Assembly: GCF_000723405.1 (NCBI RefSeq)
Contig: NZ_CCAE010000002.1
Location: forward strand, 62,001 to 126,000
Origin: Hydrogenophaga intermedia
Lineage (GTDB): Bacteria > Pseudomonadota > Gammaproteobacteria > Burkholderiales > Burkholderiaceae_C
DNA: 64,000 nucleotides
Reading direction: 5' to 3'
Shown: positions 27,378-38,056 of the stretch, piece by piece
How the letters are laid out: the number at the start of each line of letters is the position of its first letter
Position numbering within the stretch: the first letter of the stretch is position 1
Notes under the pieces: model-generated
The model's database searches: none
Seen by the model: only the letters and a program-made list of their open reading frames with translations
What the model was told of the DNA's origin: nothing
Position numbers and translations under genes: made by a program

Positions 27378-29787
27378 ACAGGTCGAGGATGCTGCGCCGG
27401 TTCTCCACCGGTGGCAGCGGTGCCGGAACGGGCACGCCATTGGGATCGACCGTAGTGCCGTTGGGCGCCCCCGGCCAAGGGTCCGCCAGGCCCAAGCCGT
27501 GTACCCCGTTGCCCGGACCGTACTCTTCGTAGTACCACTCGCCACCGATGTTGACCACACCCGGCGGTGCGCTGTAGGTGGTCACGGGCACGTCCTTGAG
27601 CATCTCCTGCATGAAGGAAATCCACATCGGCAATGCGAGGCCGCCACCGGTTTCGCGGCTGCCCAGGTTGCGTGGCGTGTCGTAGCCCACCCAGGCTGCG
27701 GCGGCGAGCGTGGGCTGGTAGCCGACGAACCAGGCGTCTACCGCGTCGTTCGTGGTACCGGTCTTGCCGTACAGATCGGGCCGCTTGAGGATGGCCTGCG
27801 CGCGAGCGGCCGTGCCCGACCGGGTGATTTCTTGCAGCAGGCTGTTCATGATGAATGCGTTGCGCGGCTCTATCGCGCGCGGCGCGTTGTCCAGTGTGGT
27901 CTGCGGTGCCTCGAACAGCACGCGGCCCCGTGCGTCGGTCACCCGCGTGATGAGTACGGGTGAGACGCGATGCCCGCCGTTGGCGAACACTGAATAGGCC
28001 GAGACCATCTGCAGCGGCGTTACTGCGCCCGCGCCCAGGGCCATCGTGAGGAAGGGTGGATGCTTTTCCGCATCAAAGCCGAAGCGCGTCACCCAGCTCT
28101 GGGCGTTCTGTGTGCCCACCAACTGCAGGACGCGAATCGATACCATGTTCTTCGACTTCGCCAGCGCGCGGCGCACCGACATCGGACCATCGAACTGCCC
28201 ATCGTAGTTCTTCGGCTCCCAGGGCTTGCCACCGGTTTCCGCTGCGGAATAGAACAATGGCGCGTCGTTGACCACCGTCATCGGCGTGAGGCCTTTTTCC
28301 AGCGCGGCGGAGTAGATGAAAGGCTTGAAGCTCGACCCCGGTTGACGCCAGGCCTGGGTGGCGTGGTTGAACTTGTTCTTGTTGAAATCGAAGCCGCCGA
28401 TGACTGCTGCGATTCGGCCGTTGCGCGGATCCAGCGCCACGAAAGCGGATTCCACCTCGGGCAGTTGCGTCACGCGCCAGGATTTGTCGCCGACCCTGAC
28501 GATGCGCACCACCGCACCCGGGCGCAGCTTGATGTTGGGCCCTGCCTTGTCCGACAGGCCGCTTTGCACCGGCTTGAGGCCTTCGCCGGTGATCTCGATC
28601 GGCTCACCGTCCTGGCGCATCACCACGACTTTGCGCGCACTCGCTTCCAGTACCACCGCCGACAGCAGATCGCCGTTGTCGGGGCGCTCGGCGAGGGCCT
28701 CGTCGATGGCCGTGTCGCGCTCCTGCGGGTCTTCCGGCAGATTGATGAACAGCTCGGGGCCGCGGTAGAACTGCCGACGCTCGTAGTCCAGAACGCCCTG
28801 GCGCACCGCACGGTACGCAGCCTCCTGTGCTCGGGGATCGATGGTCGTCGACACCACGAGTCCTCGCGTGTACGCGGCCTCGCCATACTGGGCCACGATT
28901 GCCTGGCGAACCATTTCGGCGGCGAACTCCGCGTGCAGGCCTTCTTCCTGCGCGCCACGATGCAGCTTGATCTCCTGCGCCTTGGCTTGCTCGGCCTGGT
29001 CGGGCGTGATGAAGCCGTTCTCCACCATGCGATCGATGATGTACAGCTGGCGCGCGCGGGCGCGCTTGGGATTGCGCACCGGGTTGTAGGCCGAGGGTGC
29101 CTGCGGCAGGCCCGCCAGCATCGCGGCTTCGGCGATGGTCACGTTCTGCAGCGGCTTGCCGAAGTAGATCTGCGATGCCGAGGCGAAGCCATAGGCCCGC
29201 CGGCCCAGAAAGATCTGGTTCATGTAGATCTCGAGAATCTGCTCCTTGGTGAGCATGTGCTCCAGCTTGAACGTAAGCAGCACCTCGTAGATCTTGCGCG
29301 TGTAGCTCTTCTCTGCGGACAGGTACACGTTGCGTGCCACCTGCATCGTGATGGTGGAGGCCCCCTGGCTTTTGGCTTCACGCAGGTTGGCCAACGCAGC
29401 CCGCACCATGCCGCGGTAGTCCACACCGCTGTGCTCGAAGAAGCGCGCATCCTCGATGGCCAGCACCGCGTTCTTCATCACATCGGGGATCTGGTCGATC
29501 GTCAGCAGGTTGCGTCGCTCTTCGCCGAATTCGCCGATGAGTTGCCCATCCACCGCGAGCACACGCAAGGGAAGTTTGGGGCGGTAGTCGGCCAGGCCGG
29601 TGACGTCGGGCAGGTTGGGATAGGCCACCGCCAGAGCGATTCCAACGGCCACCAACAAAGCTGCAACACCCGCCGCCGCCAGTCCGGCTACAGCCACCAC
29701 CAAGCGACCGATCCAGATGAGTGTGCGAGGGGCCGCAGATACTGCCTTCGCAGTGCCTGCTTGAGAGGACTTGGATTCTTGGGGCAT
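27367..29787 (-). CDS. mrcA: Penicillin-binding protein 1A (bifunctional transglycosylase/transpeptidase)
   Basis: Polymerises and cross-links peptidoglycan at the inner membrane. 806 residues from MPQESKSSQ. One N-terminal helix at about 25-55. The glycosyltransferase domain has the catalytic [15 protein letters not shown] and [12 protein letters not shown]. The transpeptidase domain has SSFK (QPGSSFKPF), SKN (AKSKNMVS) and KTG (YGKTGTTND). The ATG at 29787 is favoured because TAAAAT lies just upstream; ATGs 9 and 18 codons earlier are open. Divergent from pilM, as in many proteobacteria. Confidence 0.95.
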   Translation of the reverse strand: MPQESKSSQAGTAKAVSAAPRTLIWIGRLVVAVAGLAAAGVAALLVAVGIALAVAYPNLPDVTGLADYRPKLPLRVLAVDGQLIGEFGEERRNLLTIDQIPDVMKNAVLAIEDARFFEHSGVDYRGMVRAALANLREAKSQGASTITMQVARNVYLSAEKSYTRKIYEVLLTFKLEHMLTKEQILEIYMNQIFLGRRAYGFASASQIYFGKPLQNVTIAEAAMLAGLPQAPSAYNPVRNPKRARARQLYIIDRMVENGFITPDQAEQAKAQEIKLHRGAQEEGLHAEFAAEMVRQAIVAQYGEAAYTRGLVVSTTIDPRAQEAAYRAVRQGVLDYERRQFYRGPELFINLPEDPQERDTAIDEALAERPDNGDLLSAVVLEASARKVVVMRQDGEPIEITGEGLKPVQSGLSDKAGPNIKLRPGAVVRIVRVGDKSWRVTQLPEVESAFVALDPRNGRIAAVIGGFDFNKNKFNHATQAWRQPGSSFKPFIYSAALEKGLTPMTVVNDAPLFYSAAETGGKPWEPKNYDGQFDGPMSVRRALAKSKNMVSIRVLQLVGTQNAQSWVTRFGFDAEKHPPFLTMALGAGAVTPLQMVSAYSVFANGGHRVSPVLITRVTDARGRVLFEAPQTTLDNAPRAIEPRNAFIMNSLLQEITRSGTAARAQAILKRPDLYGKTGTTNDAVDAWFVGYQPTLAAAAWVGYDTPRNLGSRETGGGLALPMWISFMQEMLKDVPVTTYSAPPGVVNIGGEWYYEEYGPGNGVHGLGLADPWPGAPNGTTVDPNGVPVPAPLPPVENRRSILDLFRN

Positions 29788-29812
29788 GCGAACTGAAACT
29801 GAAACGTCCCGC

Positions 29813-29818
29813 ATTTTA
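29813..29818 (-). promoter_or_regulatory. Candidate -10 element of mrcA
   Basis: TAAAAT on the minus strand, 25 bases before the chosen mrcA ATG. The rest of the 266-base gap to pilM is AT-richer than its surroundings and contains a consensus TTGACA at 29932-29937, with no well-spaced -10 seen. Confidence 0.35.
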
Positions 29819-30053
29819 GAAGTCGGCCTGGACGCCGACATTGAATCACCGGAACGGGTGGATGTGGGTGTCGGATCAGGTTTGTCGAAGGGCGTTCAGT
29901 CCGTCATGTCGGGCGCTTGTCCCGTCGGCTTTTGACAACGTTTCGAATTGTGCGTTTGGCAATAAATCTTTGCCGCTCAATGGGCTTACTGCTAGCATTG
30001 AAGTGATTTCTTAAGTCTGGTGTGGTAACGCGCCACGCGATTTGGGGGCCATC

Positions 30054-31133
30054 TTGATCTCAATGGGATCGCTTTTCAGCCGAGAACCGGCGCCCTTGCT
30101 GGGCATTGACGTGAGCACGTCGAGCGTCAAGCTCGTGGAACTCAGTCGCAACCGCGCGGGCGAGTTCGTGCTGGAGCGGTGTGCCATGGAGCCGCTGGAA
30201 CGCGGTTGGATCACCGATGGCAACATCGAAAAGTTCGATGAGGTCGCCGATGCCGTGCGGCGTGTGGTCCGCAAGAGCGGCAGCAAGACCAGGAACGTGG
30301 CACTGGCCCTTCCCGCCTCGGCCGTGATCACCAAAAAAATCGTCCTCCCTGGTGGCATGAGCGACAAGGAGCTTGAGGCCCAGGTCGAGTCGGAAGCGAA
30401 CCAGTACATCCCGTTCTCACTTGATGAGGTGAGCCTCGATTTCTGCGTGGTCGGTCCCAGCGCCACTTCCGTGGGCGACGTCGAAGTGTTGATCGCTGCC
30501 TCTCGCAAGGAGAAGGTCTCCGATCGCCAAGGTCTGGCTGAGGCGGCCGGGCTCAAGCCGGTGGTGATGGATGTGGAGTCCTACGCTTCCCGCTTGGCCG
30601 CTGGCCGGGTCATCGAGACATTGCCGAACCAGGGCGTTGACGCACTGGTGGCATTGTTCGAAATCGGCTCGATGACCACCAGCCTTCAGGTCATTCGCAA
30701 CGATGAGGTGCTCTACGAGCGTGACCAAGCCTTCGGCGGCGGGCAACTGACTCAGCTCATCATCCGCCAGTACGGGTTTTCCCCTGATGAGGCGGAAGCC
30801 AAGAAGCGGTCGGGGGATCTGCCCGAGGATTATCAGAGCGCCGTGCTCGAACCCTTCATCGAGAGCATGTCCCAGGAGGTCGGACGTGCCCTGCAGTTTT
30901 TCTTCACGAGCACGCCATACAACAAGATCGATCACATCCTGCTGGCGGGCGGCAGTGCCGCCTTGCTGGGGTTGACCGAAGCGGTGACGCATCAGACCTC
31001 GTTCGCGTGCATGCTGATCAATCCGTTTGATGCCATGGAACTGGGTTCCTCGATTCAGGCGCGAAAGATCTCTCGCGAAGCGCCAGCCTATCTGACGTCC
31101 ACCGGCCTGGCGCTGCGGAGGTTCTACCAATGA
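30054..31133 (+). CDS. pilM: Type IV pilus assembly protein PilM
   Basis: Actin-like cytoplasmic ATPase of the pilus alignment complex, binding the PilN N-terminus. 359 residues from TTG 30054 (MISMGSLFSREPAPLLGIDVS), preceded by a G-run; ATG 30063 is an alternative. Nucleotide-binding landmarks: LLGIDVSTSSVKLVEL near the N-terminus, ALFEIGSMTTSLQV near 205, and LLAGGSAALLGL near 302. First gene of pilMNOPQ, with every junction overlapping or close. Confidence 0.93.
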   Translation: MISMGSLFSREPAPLLGIDVSTSSVKLVELSRNRAGEFVLERCAMEPLERGWITDGNIEKFDEVADAVRRVVRKSGSKTRNVALALPASAVITKKIVLPGGMSDKELEAQVESEANQYIPFSLDEVSLDFCVVGPSATSVGDVEVLIAASRKEKVSDRQGLAEAAGLKPVVMDVESYASRLAAGRVIETLPNQGVDALVALFEIGSMTTSLQVIRNDEVLYERDQAFGGGQLTQLIIRQYGFSPDEAEAKKRSGDLPEDYQSAVLEPFIESMSQEVGRALQFFFTSTPYNKIDHILLAGGSAALLGLTEAVTHQTSFACMLINPFDAMELGSSIQARKISREAPAYLTSTGLALRRFYQ

Positions 31134-31747
31134 TCCTCATCAACCTGCTGCCTCACCGTGAGGCAGCGCGCAAGCGACAGAAAGAGCAGTTCTACACGCA
31201 ACTGGGCCTGTCGGCCTTGCTGGGCGGCATCATTGGTGGCGCCATCTTCACGTGGTATCAGGGGCAGATCTCCTCGCAGCAGGAACGCAACCTGTTTCTT
31301 ACCCAGGAGATCGCCAAGCTGGACGCGGAGATCAAGGACATCGCGACCTTGCAGCAGCAGATTGCGTCCTTGCGTGCGCGCCAGACAGCAGTGGAGGACC
31401 TGCAGGCCGGGCGAAACCTGCCTGTGTACTTGTTGGAAGAACTCGTCAGTCAGTTGCCCGAAGGTGTTTTTCTGCGCTCGATGAAGCAGGAGAACATGAG
31501 CGTGCTCATGACTGGAACTGCACAGTCCCAGGAGCGCGTTTCCGAACTCCTGCGGAACCTCTCGAACAACAGCCCGGCCTTGACTCGCCCCGAGTTGGTG
31601 GAAATCGTATCGGCCAATGCCGCCATCAGTGGCGCCGATGCGCGCCGCGTGGCCAACTTCACCATGCGCGTGACATTGCGCAAACCAGCGGCAGCGCCGG
31701 CGACGCCCGCAACGCCAGCCACGGCGCCTGCCGCAGGCAAAGTCTGA
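31130..31747 (+). CDS. pilN: Type IV pilus assembly protein PilN
   Basis: 205-residue bitopic inner-membrane protein. The short cytoplasmic INLLPHREA peptide (residues 3-11) that docks into PilM is present, followed by a helix at about 25-45 and a periplasmic coiled coil plus ferredoxin-like domain. Its ATG overlaps the pilM stop. An Ala/Pro-rich tail (AAAPATPATPATAPAA) closes it. Confidence 0.94.
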   Translation: MILINLLPHREAARKRQKEQFYTQLGLSALLGGIIGGAIFTWYQGQISSQQERNLFLTQEIAKLDAEIKDIATLQQQIASLRARQTAVEDLQAGRNLPVYLLEELVSQLPEGVFLRSMKQENMSVLMTGTAQSQERVSELLRNLSNNSPALTRPELVEIVSANAAISGADARRVANFTMRVTLRKPAAAPATPATPATAPAAGKV

Positions 31748-31761
31748 TCCAGGGTGGCGTA

Positions 31762-32433
31762 ATGGCGAAGAAACCGAACATAAATATTGACCTGAAGGGC
31801 GTGCAGGACAGGCTGCGCGCCCAGTTCACGGGGCTTGATCCGAACGACCCGTCCATGTGGCCAGCGCTGCCACGCAATCTGCTGTTCGTGGCGGTCTGCG
31901 TGGGCGTTGTGGCGGCACTCTGGTTCTTCTGGCTCAAAGGGGTTGACGAGGAGCTGGTCGCGGAGAAGGCGCGGGAGGAACAGCTGCGCACCTCCTATCG
32001 AAGCAAGCTGGTGCAAGCGGTCAACCTGGACGCCCTGCGCAAGCAACTGGAGCAGGTGCAGCAGTACGTGACGCAGTTGGAAAAGCAACTGCCCAGCAAA
32101 GCCGAAATGGATGCCTTGCTCTCCGATATCAACCAGGCTGGCCTTGGCCGCAGCCTGCAGTTCGAGTTGTTCCGTCCGGGGCAGATCGTGGTGCGGGAGT
32201 ACTACGCCGAACTCCCCATTGCCATTCGCGTTACCGGGAGCTACCACGACATCGGCCTCTTTGCTGCGGATATCGCCAATCTGTCTCGAATCGTCACCTT
32301 GAACAACCTCAGCCTCGCGCCCATTGCCAATCGCGAGGGGTATCTGACGATGGATGGCGTGGCCAAGACCTTCCGGTATCTCGATCCCGAGGAAGTGGCC
32401 GCGCAGCAAAAAGCGAAAGGGGCGAAGAAGTGA
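31762..32433 (+). CDS. pilO: Type IV pilus assembly protein PilO
   Basis: 223-residue partner of PilN in the alignment complex: cytoplasmic N-terminus MAKKPNINIDLKGVQ, one helix at about 38-57, then a periplasmic coiled coil (EQVQQYVTQLEKQLPSKAEM) and a globular domain with YYAELPIAIRVTGSYHDIGLF. The stop overlaps the GTG of pilP. Confidence 0.94.
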   Translation: MAKKPNINIDLKGVQDRLRAQFTGLDPNDPSMWPALPRNLLFVAVCVGVVAALWFFWLKGVDEELVAEKAREEQLRTSYRSKLVQAVNLDALRKQLEQVQQYVTQLEKQLPSKAEMDALLSDINQAGLGRSLQFELFRPGQIVVREYYAELPIAIRVTGSYHDIGLFAADIANLSRIVTLNNLSLAPIANREGYLTMDGVAKTFRYLDPEEVAAQQKAKGAKK

Positions 32434-32972
32434 AGCGCCTCGCACCGTACTTCCTGTGTGCTTCGGTCGTTGTTCTTGCCGGATGCACGTCGTCCGGTCA
32501 GGACGAGTTGCGGTCCTGGATGCAGGCTGAGCGCAATTCAATCAAACCTTCGGTAAAACCCATTCCCGAGCCCACGCGCTTCGAGCCCCAGCCGTATAGT
32601 GTTGAACGTGAGACCCCGCCGTTCAGCACGGAGAAGCTGGCCAGCTTGCTGCGCGGTACACAAACGGCAACCGCAGCGAACGCCGCGCTGATCGAACCGG
32701 AACTGGCACGCCGGCGGCAACCGCTTGAAGCATTTCCCCTGGACTCCATGACCATGGTCGGCAGCCTGGACCGCTCTGGCCAGTTGGTGGCGCTCATCAA
32801 AGTGGATCGTTTGCTGTACCAAGTTCGTCAGGGGCAGTACCTTGGACAGAACTTCGGGCGCGTGACCCGCATCACCGAAACCGAGATTGCCTTGCGCGAA
32901 ATCGTTCAAGACCCGTCGGGTGAATGGATCGAGCGCCCCACGGCGCTGCAGTTAGTAGAGGACGCTAAATGA
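32430..32972 (+). CDS. pilP: Type IV pilus assembly lipoprotein PilP
   Basis: 180-residue inner-membrane lipoprotein linking PilNO to the secretin. It starts at GTG 32430, overlapping the pilO stop. The lipobox is VVLAGC (Cys19). The C-terminal beta-domain carries GQLVALIKVDRLLYQVRQGQYLGQNFGRV, conserved in PilP. The start of pilQ overlaps its stop. Confidence 0.94.
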   Translation: MKRLAPYFLCASVVVLAGCTSSGQDELRSWMQAERNSIKPSVKPIPEPTRFEPQPYSVERETPPFSTEKLASLLRGTQTATAANAALIEPELARRRQPLEAFPLDSMTMVGSLDRSGQLVALIKVDRLLYQVRQGQYLGQNFGRVTRITETEIALREIVQDPSGEWIERPTALQLVEDAK

Positions 32973-35098
32973 ACAAGCCAGAACAGGCGACCGCTGGAAC
33001 AGCGTGGGGGCGGAGGATGGTCAAGGGGGGGCTGGTTCTCGGTCTCGTCTTGTCGGCGTGCTGGGCTCAGGCGCAAACCGCCATCCAGTCCGTGACCGGT
33101 GGCATCCAGAGTGGTGCCGAGGTGATCCGGATCAATCTGTCGGAACCACTGAAGGCGACGCCGTCGAGTTTTTCGGTGCAATCACCAGCCCGCATTGCGC
33201 TTGATTTCCCGGGCGTCGCCAATGCCATGGGGCGCAGCACGGTGGACATCAACGAGGGCAATCTCCGCTCTGCCACGGTGGTCCAGGCCGGTGACCGCAC
33301 GCGCGTGGTGATCAACCTCAAGCAACCCGCGCAGTTCCAGACGCGCGTGGAAGGCAGCAGTCTGCTCGTGGTGATGGAGCGTCCGGAGGCGGTTACGGCG
33401 CAAACCAATCCGCCGACCCATTTTGCGGAGAGCCGCAATCTGGACGTTAGCGCCTTGCGCGACATCGACTTCCGTCGCGGTACCGGCAACACCGGCCGCG
33501 TGGTGGTCGAGTTGCCGAACAACCAGGTGGGCGTTGACATTCGGCAACAAGGTACTGGATTGGTCGTGGAGTTCCTGAAGAGCTCCCTGCCTGAGGGTTT
33601 GCGTCGTCGGCTGGACGTGACCGACTTCGGTACGCCGGTGCAATCGGTGACGACCACGCAGACCGGTGATCGTGTGCGCATGGTGGTGTCGTCGGTGGGT
33701 AATTGGGAGCACTCAGCGTACCAAAGCGACAACCAGTTCGTGCTCGAGGTGCGCGAGCAGCGGGTCGATCCGAACAAGCTCAGCCAGGGTCCCGGTTACA
33801 CAGGCGAGAAGCTGTCGCTGAATTTCCAGAACATCGAGGTTCGCGCCTTGTTGCAGGTCATCGCCGATTTCACGAACTTCAATATCGTGACGTCCGACTC
33901 CGTCTCTGGTTCGGTGACCTTGCGCCTGAAGGACGTGCCCTGGGATCAGGCGCTTGACATCATCATGCAGGCCAAAGGTCTGGGTCTTCGCAAGTCGGGC
34001 AACGTGCTATGGATTGCACCGCGCGACGAGATCGCGGCGAGAGAGAAGCAAGAACTTGAGGCGCGCGCCACGGTGGAGAGCCTGGAGCAAGTCCGTACGC
34101 AGTCGTTCCAGATGAACTACGCCAAGGCGGCTGATATCGCCACGCAACTGACCTCAGGGACGGGGTCCGCCAGTGGTTCATCGAGCGGCTCTGGCAATGC
34201 GCGCATTCTGTCTCCTCGGGGCAGTGTGATCGCCGAACCGCGCACCAATCAGTTGTTTGTGACGGACATCCCTTCGCGCTTGGAGCAGGTACAGGGGCTG
34301 ATTACCAAACTTGACATCCCGATTCGCCAGGTGCTGATCGAGGCGCGCATCGTGGAGGCCGACGACGACTTCAGCAAGTCCATCGGTGTGCGCCTGGGCG
34401 GCGGCGTCCGAGATTTCAGCGCCGGCTCCGCCAATGGCAATCCCGTGCGGGGCAACTTCGGCAGCAACTACTCGGCCGTGACAACCGGCCCAGCGCTGAC
34501 GTCCTCGCCCTTTGTGAATCTGCCTGCTCTGCCGCCGTCCGGCCAAGCCGCGTCCTATGCCCTGTCGCTGTTCAGCCCGAACGCGTCGCGCTTCCTGGCC
34601 CTGGAGATCTCGGCCCTCGAATCCGACGGCAAGGGGCGAGTGGTGTCCAGCCCCCGCGTAGTCACGGCCGATCAGGTCAAGGCGCTCATCGAGCAGGGCA
34701 CGGAATTCCCGTACCAGACGGCCACCTCCAGTGGCGCGACGGCCATCGCGTTCCGCAAGGCCAACCTCAAGCTCGAAGTGACGCCGCAGATCACCCCTGA
34801 AGGCAACATCATTCTCGACCTCGACGTGAACAAGGACACCCGAGGCGAGACCACGGCGGAAGGTATTGCGATCGATACCAAACATGTGCAAACGCAAGTG
34901 CTGGTCGAGAATGGCGGTACGGTAGTGATCGGCGGCATCTTCGAGCGTACCGAGCGCAACGAGATCCAGAAGGTGCCGCTGCTGGGCGACCTCCCTGGCG
35001 TGGGCAACCTGTTCAAGTCGCGCAACCAGCTGGATCAGCGCTCCGAGTTGCTGATCTTCATCACCCCGCGCGTTCTGGGGCGCACCGCCATCAACTAA
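32969..35098 (+). CDS. pilQ: Type IV pilus secretin PilQ
   Basis: Outer-membrane secretin through which the pilus passes. 709 residues. An export signal ends near QAQ (about residue 36), two AMIN peptidoglycan-binding regions fill about 40-260, then the N0 and N1 domains (LSLNFQNIEVRALLQVIADF) lead to the secretin core with VSSPRVVTADQ, TPQITPEGNI and VPLLGDLPGVGNLF. A Ser/Gly linker (TSGTGSASGSSSGSGN) separates N-domains from the core. The gene is followed with no gap by aroK. Confidence 0.95.
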   Translation: MNKPEQATAGTAWGRRMVKGGLVLGLVLSACWAQAQTAIQSVTGGIQSGAEVIRINLSEPLKATPSSFSVQSPARIALDFPGVANAMGRSTVDINEGNLRSATVVQAGDRTRVVINLKQPAQFQTRVEGSSLLVVMERPEAVTAQTNPPTHFAESRNLDVSALRDIDFRRGTGNTGRVVVELPNNQVGVDIRQQGTGLVVEFLKSSLPEGLRRRLDVTDFGTPVQSVTTTQTGDRVRMVVSSVGNWEHSAYQSDNQFVLEVREQRVDPNKLSQGPGYTGEKLSLNFQNIEVRALLQVIADFTNFNIVTSDSVSGSVTLRLKDVPWDQALDIIMQAKGLGLRKSGNVLWIAPRDEIAAREKQELEARATVESLEQVRTQSFQMNYAKAADIATQLTSGTGSASGSSSGSGNARILSPRGSVIAEPRTNQLFVTDIPSRLEQVQGLITKLDIPIRQVLIEARIVEADDDFSKSIGVRLGGGVRDFSAGSANGNPVRGNFGSNYSAVTTGPALTSSPFVNLPALPPSGQAASYALSLFSPNASRFLALEISALESDGKGRVVSSPRVVTADQVKALIEQGTEFPYQTATSSGATAIAFRKANLKLEVTPQITPEGNIILDLDVNKDTRGETTAEGIAIDTKHVQTQVLVENGGTVVIGGIFERTERNEIQKVPLLGDLPGVGNLFKSRNQLDQRSELLIFITPRVLGRTAIN

Positions 35099-35662
35099 TT
35101 GAACGCCTCGCAGTCGGTTTTTCTGGTCGGGCTGCCAGGATCAGGCAAATCCACCGTCGGGCGCCAACTGGCCCGTCGACTGGGTTTGCCCTTCATCGAC
35201 TCCGATCAGGTGATCGAACAGCGCATCGGATCGAGCATCCGGGCGTATTTCGATCGTGAAGGGGAGGCGGCGTTCCGGGACCTTGAAGCTCAGGTCATTG
35301 ACGAAGTCACCGGTGGCCCCCAGGCGGTGGTGGCCACTGGCGGCGGTGCCGTATTGCGTCCGGAAAACCGTGCCTGTCTGCACGACCGCGGTCGTGTGGT
35401 GTACTTGCGCTCAACGCCGGAAGATCTCTTCCGCCGCTTGCGCAATGATCGTCACCGCCCCCTGCTGCAAGTGGCCGATCCTCTGGTCAGGCTCAAGGAT
35501 CTGTACACCCTGCGGCATCCTCTGTATGCCGAGACGTCGCACTTTGCCATCGACACGGGTCGCCCTTCCGTGGCGACACTGGTCAACATGATCCTGATGC
35601 AGCTGGAATTGGCCGGATGGGTGTCCAACGGCTCACACAGCGGCCAGCCGCCGGCTCCTTGA
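35099..35662 (+). CDS. aroK: Shikimate kinase
   Basis: Phosphorylates shikimate in the aromatic amino-acid pathway. 187 residues. The start is TTG at 35099, directly after the pilQ stop. Walker [10 protein letters not shown] is at about residue 12, substrate-binding DSDQVIE near 35, the GGG loop ATGGGAVLR near 80, and the lid region RNDRHRPLL near 115. Confidence 0.95.
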   Translation: MNASQSVFLVGLPGSGKSTVGRQLARRLGLPFIDSDQVIEQRIGSSIRAYFDREGEAAFRDLEAQVIDEVTGGPQAVVATGGGAVLRPENRACLHDRGRVVYLRSTPEDLFRRLRNDRHRPLLQVADPLVRLKDLYTLRHPLYAETSHFAIDTGRPSVATLVNMILMQLELAGWVSNGSHSGQPPAP

Positions 35663-35707
35663 ACGTCTCGCATCGGGGCACGACGAGGGCCGGCATACAC
35701 TCGGAAC

Positions 35708-36832
35708 ATGCTGCCCGCTGCTCCGATCACCAAGACACAACGCGTTCGCATCGACCTGGGCGATCGCAGCTACGACATTGACATCGGTGCCGACCTGATC
35801 GGTCGGAGCGAAACCTTCGCCGATGTGCCCCGCGCGAGTACGGGTGTGATCGTTACCAATGAGGTGGTGGCGCCCTTGTACCTGTCGACCCTGCGTGGGG
35901 CACTTCAGTCGCGCCACGAGCGCGTGCTGAACGTGGTACTGCCCGATGGCGAGTCTCACAAGCAGTGGCTCACCTTGCAGACCATATTTGATCACCTGCT
36001 TGAGGCCGGTTGCGACCGCAAGACCGTGCTCTACGCGCTCGGCGGCGGCGTGGTGGGCGACATGACCGGGTTCGCAGCTGCCTGCTACATGCGTGGCGTG
36101 TCCTTCGTTCAGGTGCCCACCACCTTGCTGGCGCAGGTGGATTCGTCGGTGGGAGGCAAGACGGGCATCAACCACCCCATGGGCAAGAACATGATCGGCG
36201 CCTTCCACCAACCCTTGAAGGTGGTGTGCGACCTGGACGTGCTGCGTTCGCTACCCGATCGCGAGTTCAGTGCCGGCATGGCCGAGATCATCAAGTACGG
36301 GCCGATCGCTGATATGGCCTTCCTCGACTGGATCGAAGACAACATCGATGCGCTCATGTTGCGCGATCCGATGAGCCTGGCGCACGCCGTGCGGCGAAGC
36401 TGTGAGATCAAGGCCCAGGTGGTGGGGGCCGATGAGCGTGAGTCAGGTGTGCGCGCCGTCCTGAACTTCGGCCACACCTTCGGCCATGCGATCGAGGCCG
36501 GCATGGGGTATGGCGCCTGGTTGCATGGTGAGGCCGTGGGCTGTGGCATGGTGATGGCCGCGCGGCTGTCGCAGGCCCTGGGCCTGGTCGATGCGGCCTT
36601 CGTGACGCGGCTGAACACCCTGGTCAAGCGGGCCGGGCTTCCGGTGGTCGCACCGGTGCTCGACCCTTCGCGCAACGCCGATCGCTACCTGGAACTCATG
36701 CGCGTCGACAAGAAGGCCGAGGCAGGCGAGATCCGCTTCGTACTGATCGACCCGCCGGGTCATGCTTCGCTCAGGCCGGCCAGCGACGCAGTGGTGGCCG
36801 ACGTGATTGCGCGCAGTTGCCAGCCAGCATGA
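35708..36832 (+). CDS. aroB: 3-dehydroquinate synthase
   Basis: Second step of the shikimate pathway; NAD- and metal-dependent cyclisation of DAHP. 374 residues. DGESHKQW near 80, [20 protein letters not shown] near 115, [16 protein letters not shown] near 155, and metal ligands in ADERESG and [11 protein letters not shown] near 250-262. Operonic with aroK, 45 bases downstream. Confidence 0.96.
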   Translation: MLPAAPITKTQRVRIDLGDRSYDIDIGADLIGRSETFADVPRASTGVIVTNEVVAPLYLSTLRGALQSRHERVLNVVLPDGESHKQWLTLQTIFDHLLEAGCDRKTVLYALGGGVVGDMTGFAAACYMRGVSFVQVPTTLLAQVDSSVGGKTGINHPMGKNMIGAFHQPLKVVCDLDVLRSLPDREFSAGMAEIIKYGPIADMAFLDWIEDNIDALMLRDPMSLAHAVRRSCEIKAQVVGADERESGVRAVLNFGHTFGHAIEAGMGYGAWLHGEAVGCGMVMAARLSQALGLVDAAFVTRLNTLVKRAGLPVVAPVLDPSRNADRYLELMRVDKKAEAGEIRFVLIDPPGHASLRPASDAVVADVIARSCQPA

Positions 36833-36892
36833 GTGCCGCCGGGCCGTTCCCAGGGCGCTCAGCTCCGCAGTGCGCAGCACGGAGGTCTTTCG

Positions 36893-38056
36893 GTGAACTT
36901 TGACCTCGCGCCGTACGCGAGCGACCCGGCGCGCAGCCGCGGACGGCGTCACCCGGAGCCGCCTGCGCCCACGCGCACCGACTACCAGCGCGACCGTGAC
37001 CGGGTCATCCATTCCACCGCCTTTCGCCGGCTGGTCTACAAGACGCAGGTTTTCCTCAACCACGAGGGTGATCTGTTTCGCACCCGCCTCACGCACTCGT
37101 TGGAAGTCGCCCAACTCGGCCGCAGCATTGCCCGATCGCTGCGTCTCAACGAAGACCTGGTCGAGGCGGTGGCGCTGGCGCACGACCTCGGGCACACACC
37201 GTTCGGCCACGCGGGCCAGGACGCGCTGCATGAGGCCCTGCAGGCGCTGAGCCCTGATGGTCGCGCTCCCGATGGCTGGGGTTTCGAGCACAACCTGCAG
37301 AGCCTGCGCGTGGTAGATGAACTCGAGGAGCGATACCCCGCGTTCGATGGCTTGAACCTGTCCTTTGAAACGCGCGAGGGCATCCTCAAACACTGTTCGC
37401 GCCGCAACGCCGAGCGGCTGGAGCGTCTGGAGCCAGGCGGCGTCGCCACGCGCTTTCTGCGCGGTGGCTCGCCCTCGCTGGAAGCGCAGTTGTGCAACCT
37501 GGCCGACGAGATCGCCTACAACGCGCACGACATTGACGACGGCGTGCGCTCCGGCCTCCTCACGCTGGAGCAGCTCGAGACCGTGGAGCTGTTCGACCAC
37601 TACCGGCGCCAGGCTCTGCAGGAACACCCTCACCTGCAGGGACGGCGGTTGCTGTTCGAAAGCATCCGGCGCATGCTCAGCGATCAGGTGTACGACGTAA
37701 TCGCGGCGACGCGCGATCGGCTGGAGTGCTCGGGCGTGCACAGCGCCGACGAAGCGCGTGCCTTGCCAGCGCTCGTGGCGTTCTCGGATTCGATGCGTGA
37801 GCGCAGCCAGGCGCTCAAAACCTTCCTTTTCCGCAACCTCTACCGCCATCCTCAGGTGGTCGAAACCACCGGCCGCGCGCGCCGGGTGATCCAGGACCTG
37901 TTCGACCGCTACCTCGTCGACCCCGGCGAGATGCCCGACGCTCACGGCCAGCGCCGCCACCTGGAGCGCGCGGTGGCGGACTACATCGCTGGCATGACCG
38001 ACCGATTCGCCATCCGCGAGCACGAGCGCCTGTTCGGCGCGGTTCTCTTCCCATGA
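36893..38056 (+). CDS. dgt: Deoxyguanosinetriphosphate triphosphohydrolase-like protein
   Basis: HD-domain dNTPase that splits dNTP into nucleoside and tripolyphosphate. 387 residues from GTG 36893, chosen because GGAGG lies 7 bases upstream and the protein then starts MNFDLAPYASDP; an in-frame GTG 20 codons earlier is less likely. The HD motif is split as RTRLTHSLEVAQ (about residue 65) and ALAHDLGHTPFGHAGQD (about 100), with NLADEIAYNAHDIDD near 205. The family name is well supported; substrate preference is not. Confidence 0.92.
   Translation: MNFDLAPYASDPARSRGRRHPEPPAPTRTDYQRDRDRVIHSTAFRRLVYKTQVFLNHEGDLFRTRLTHSLEVAQLGRSIARSLRLNEDLVEAVALAHDLGHTPFGHAGQDALHEALQALSPDGRAPDGWGFEHNLQSLRVVDELEERYPAFDGLNLSFETREGILKHCSRRNAERLERLEPGGVATRFLRGGSPSLEAQLCNLADEIAYNAHDIDDGVRSGLLTLEQLETVELFDHYRRQALQEHPHLQGRRLLFESIRRMLSDQVYDVIAATRDRLECSGVHSADEARALPALVAFSDSMRERSQALKTFLFRNLYRHPQVVETTGRARRVIQDLFDRYLVDPGEMPDAHGQRRHLERAVADYIAGMTDRFAIREHERLFGAVLFP

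Noticed and set aside
29842-30041. Consensus TTGACA at 29932 as a pilM promoter
   Set aside because: No -10-like hexamer lies 16-18 bases downstream; the nearest AT-rich stretch is about 23 bases away. Not listed as a promoter.
36833-36892. Upstream GTG start for the dGTPase-like gene
   Set aside because: The extra 20 residues (PPGRSQGAQLRSAQHGG region) are not family-like and GGAGG sits correctly before GTG 36893.
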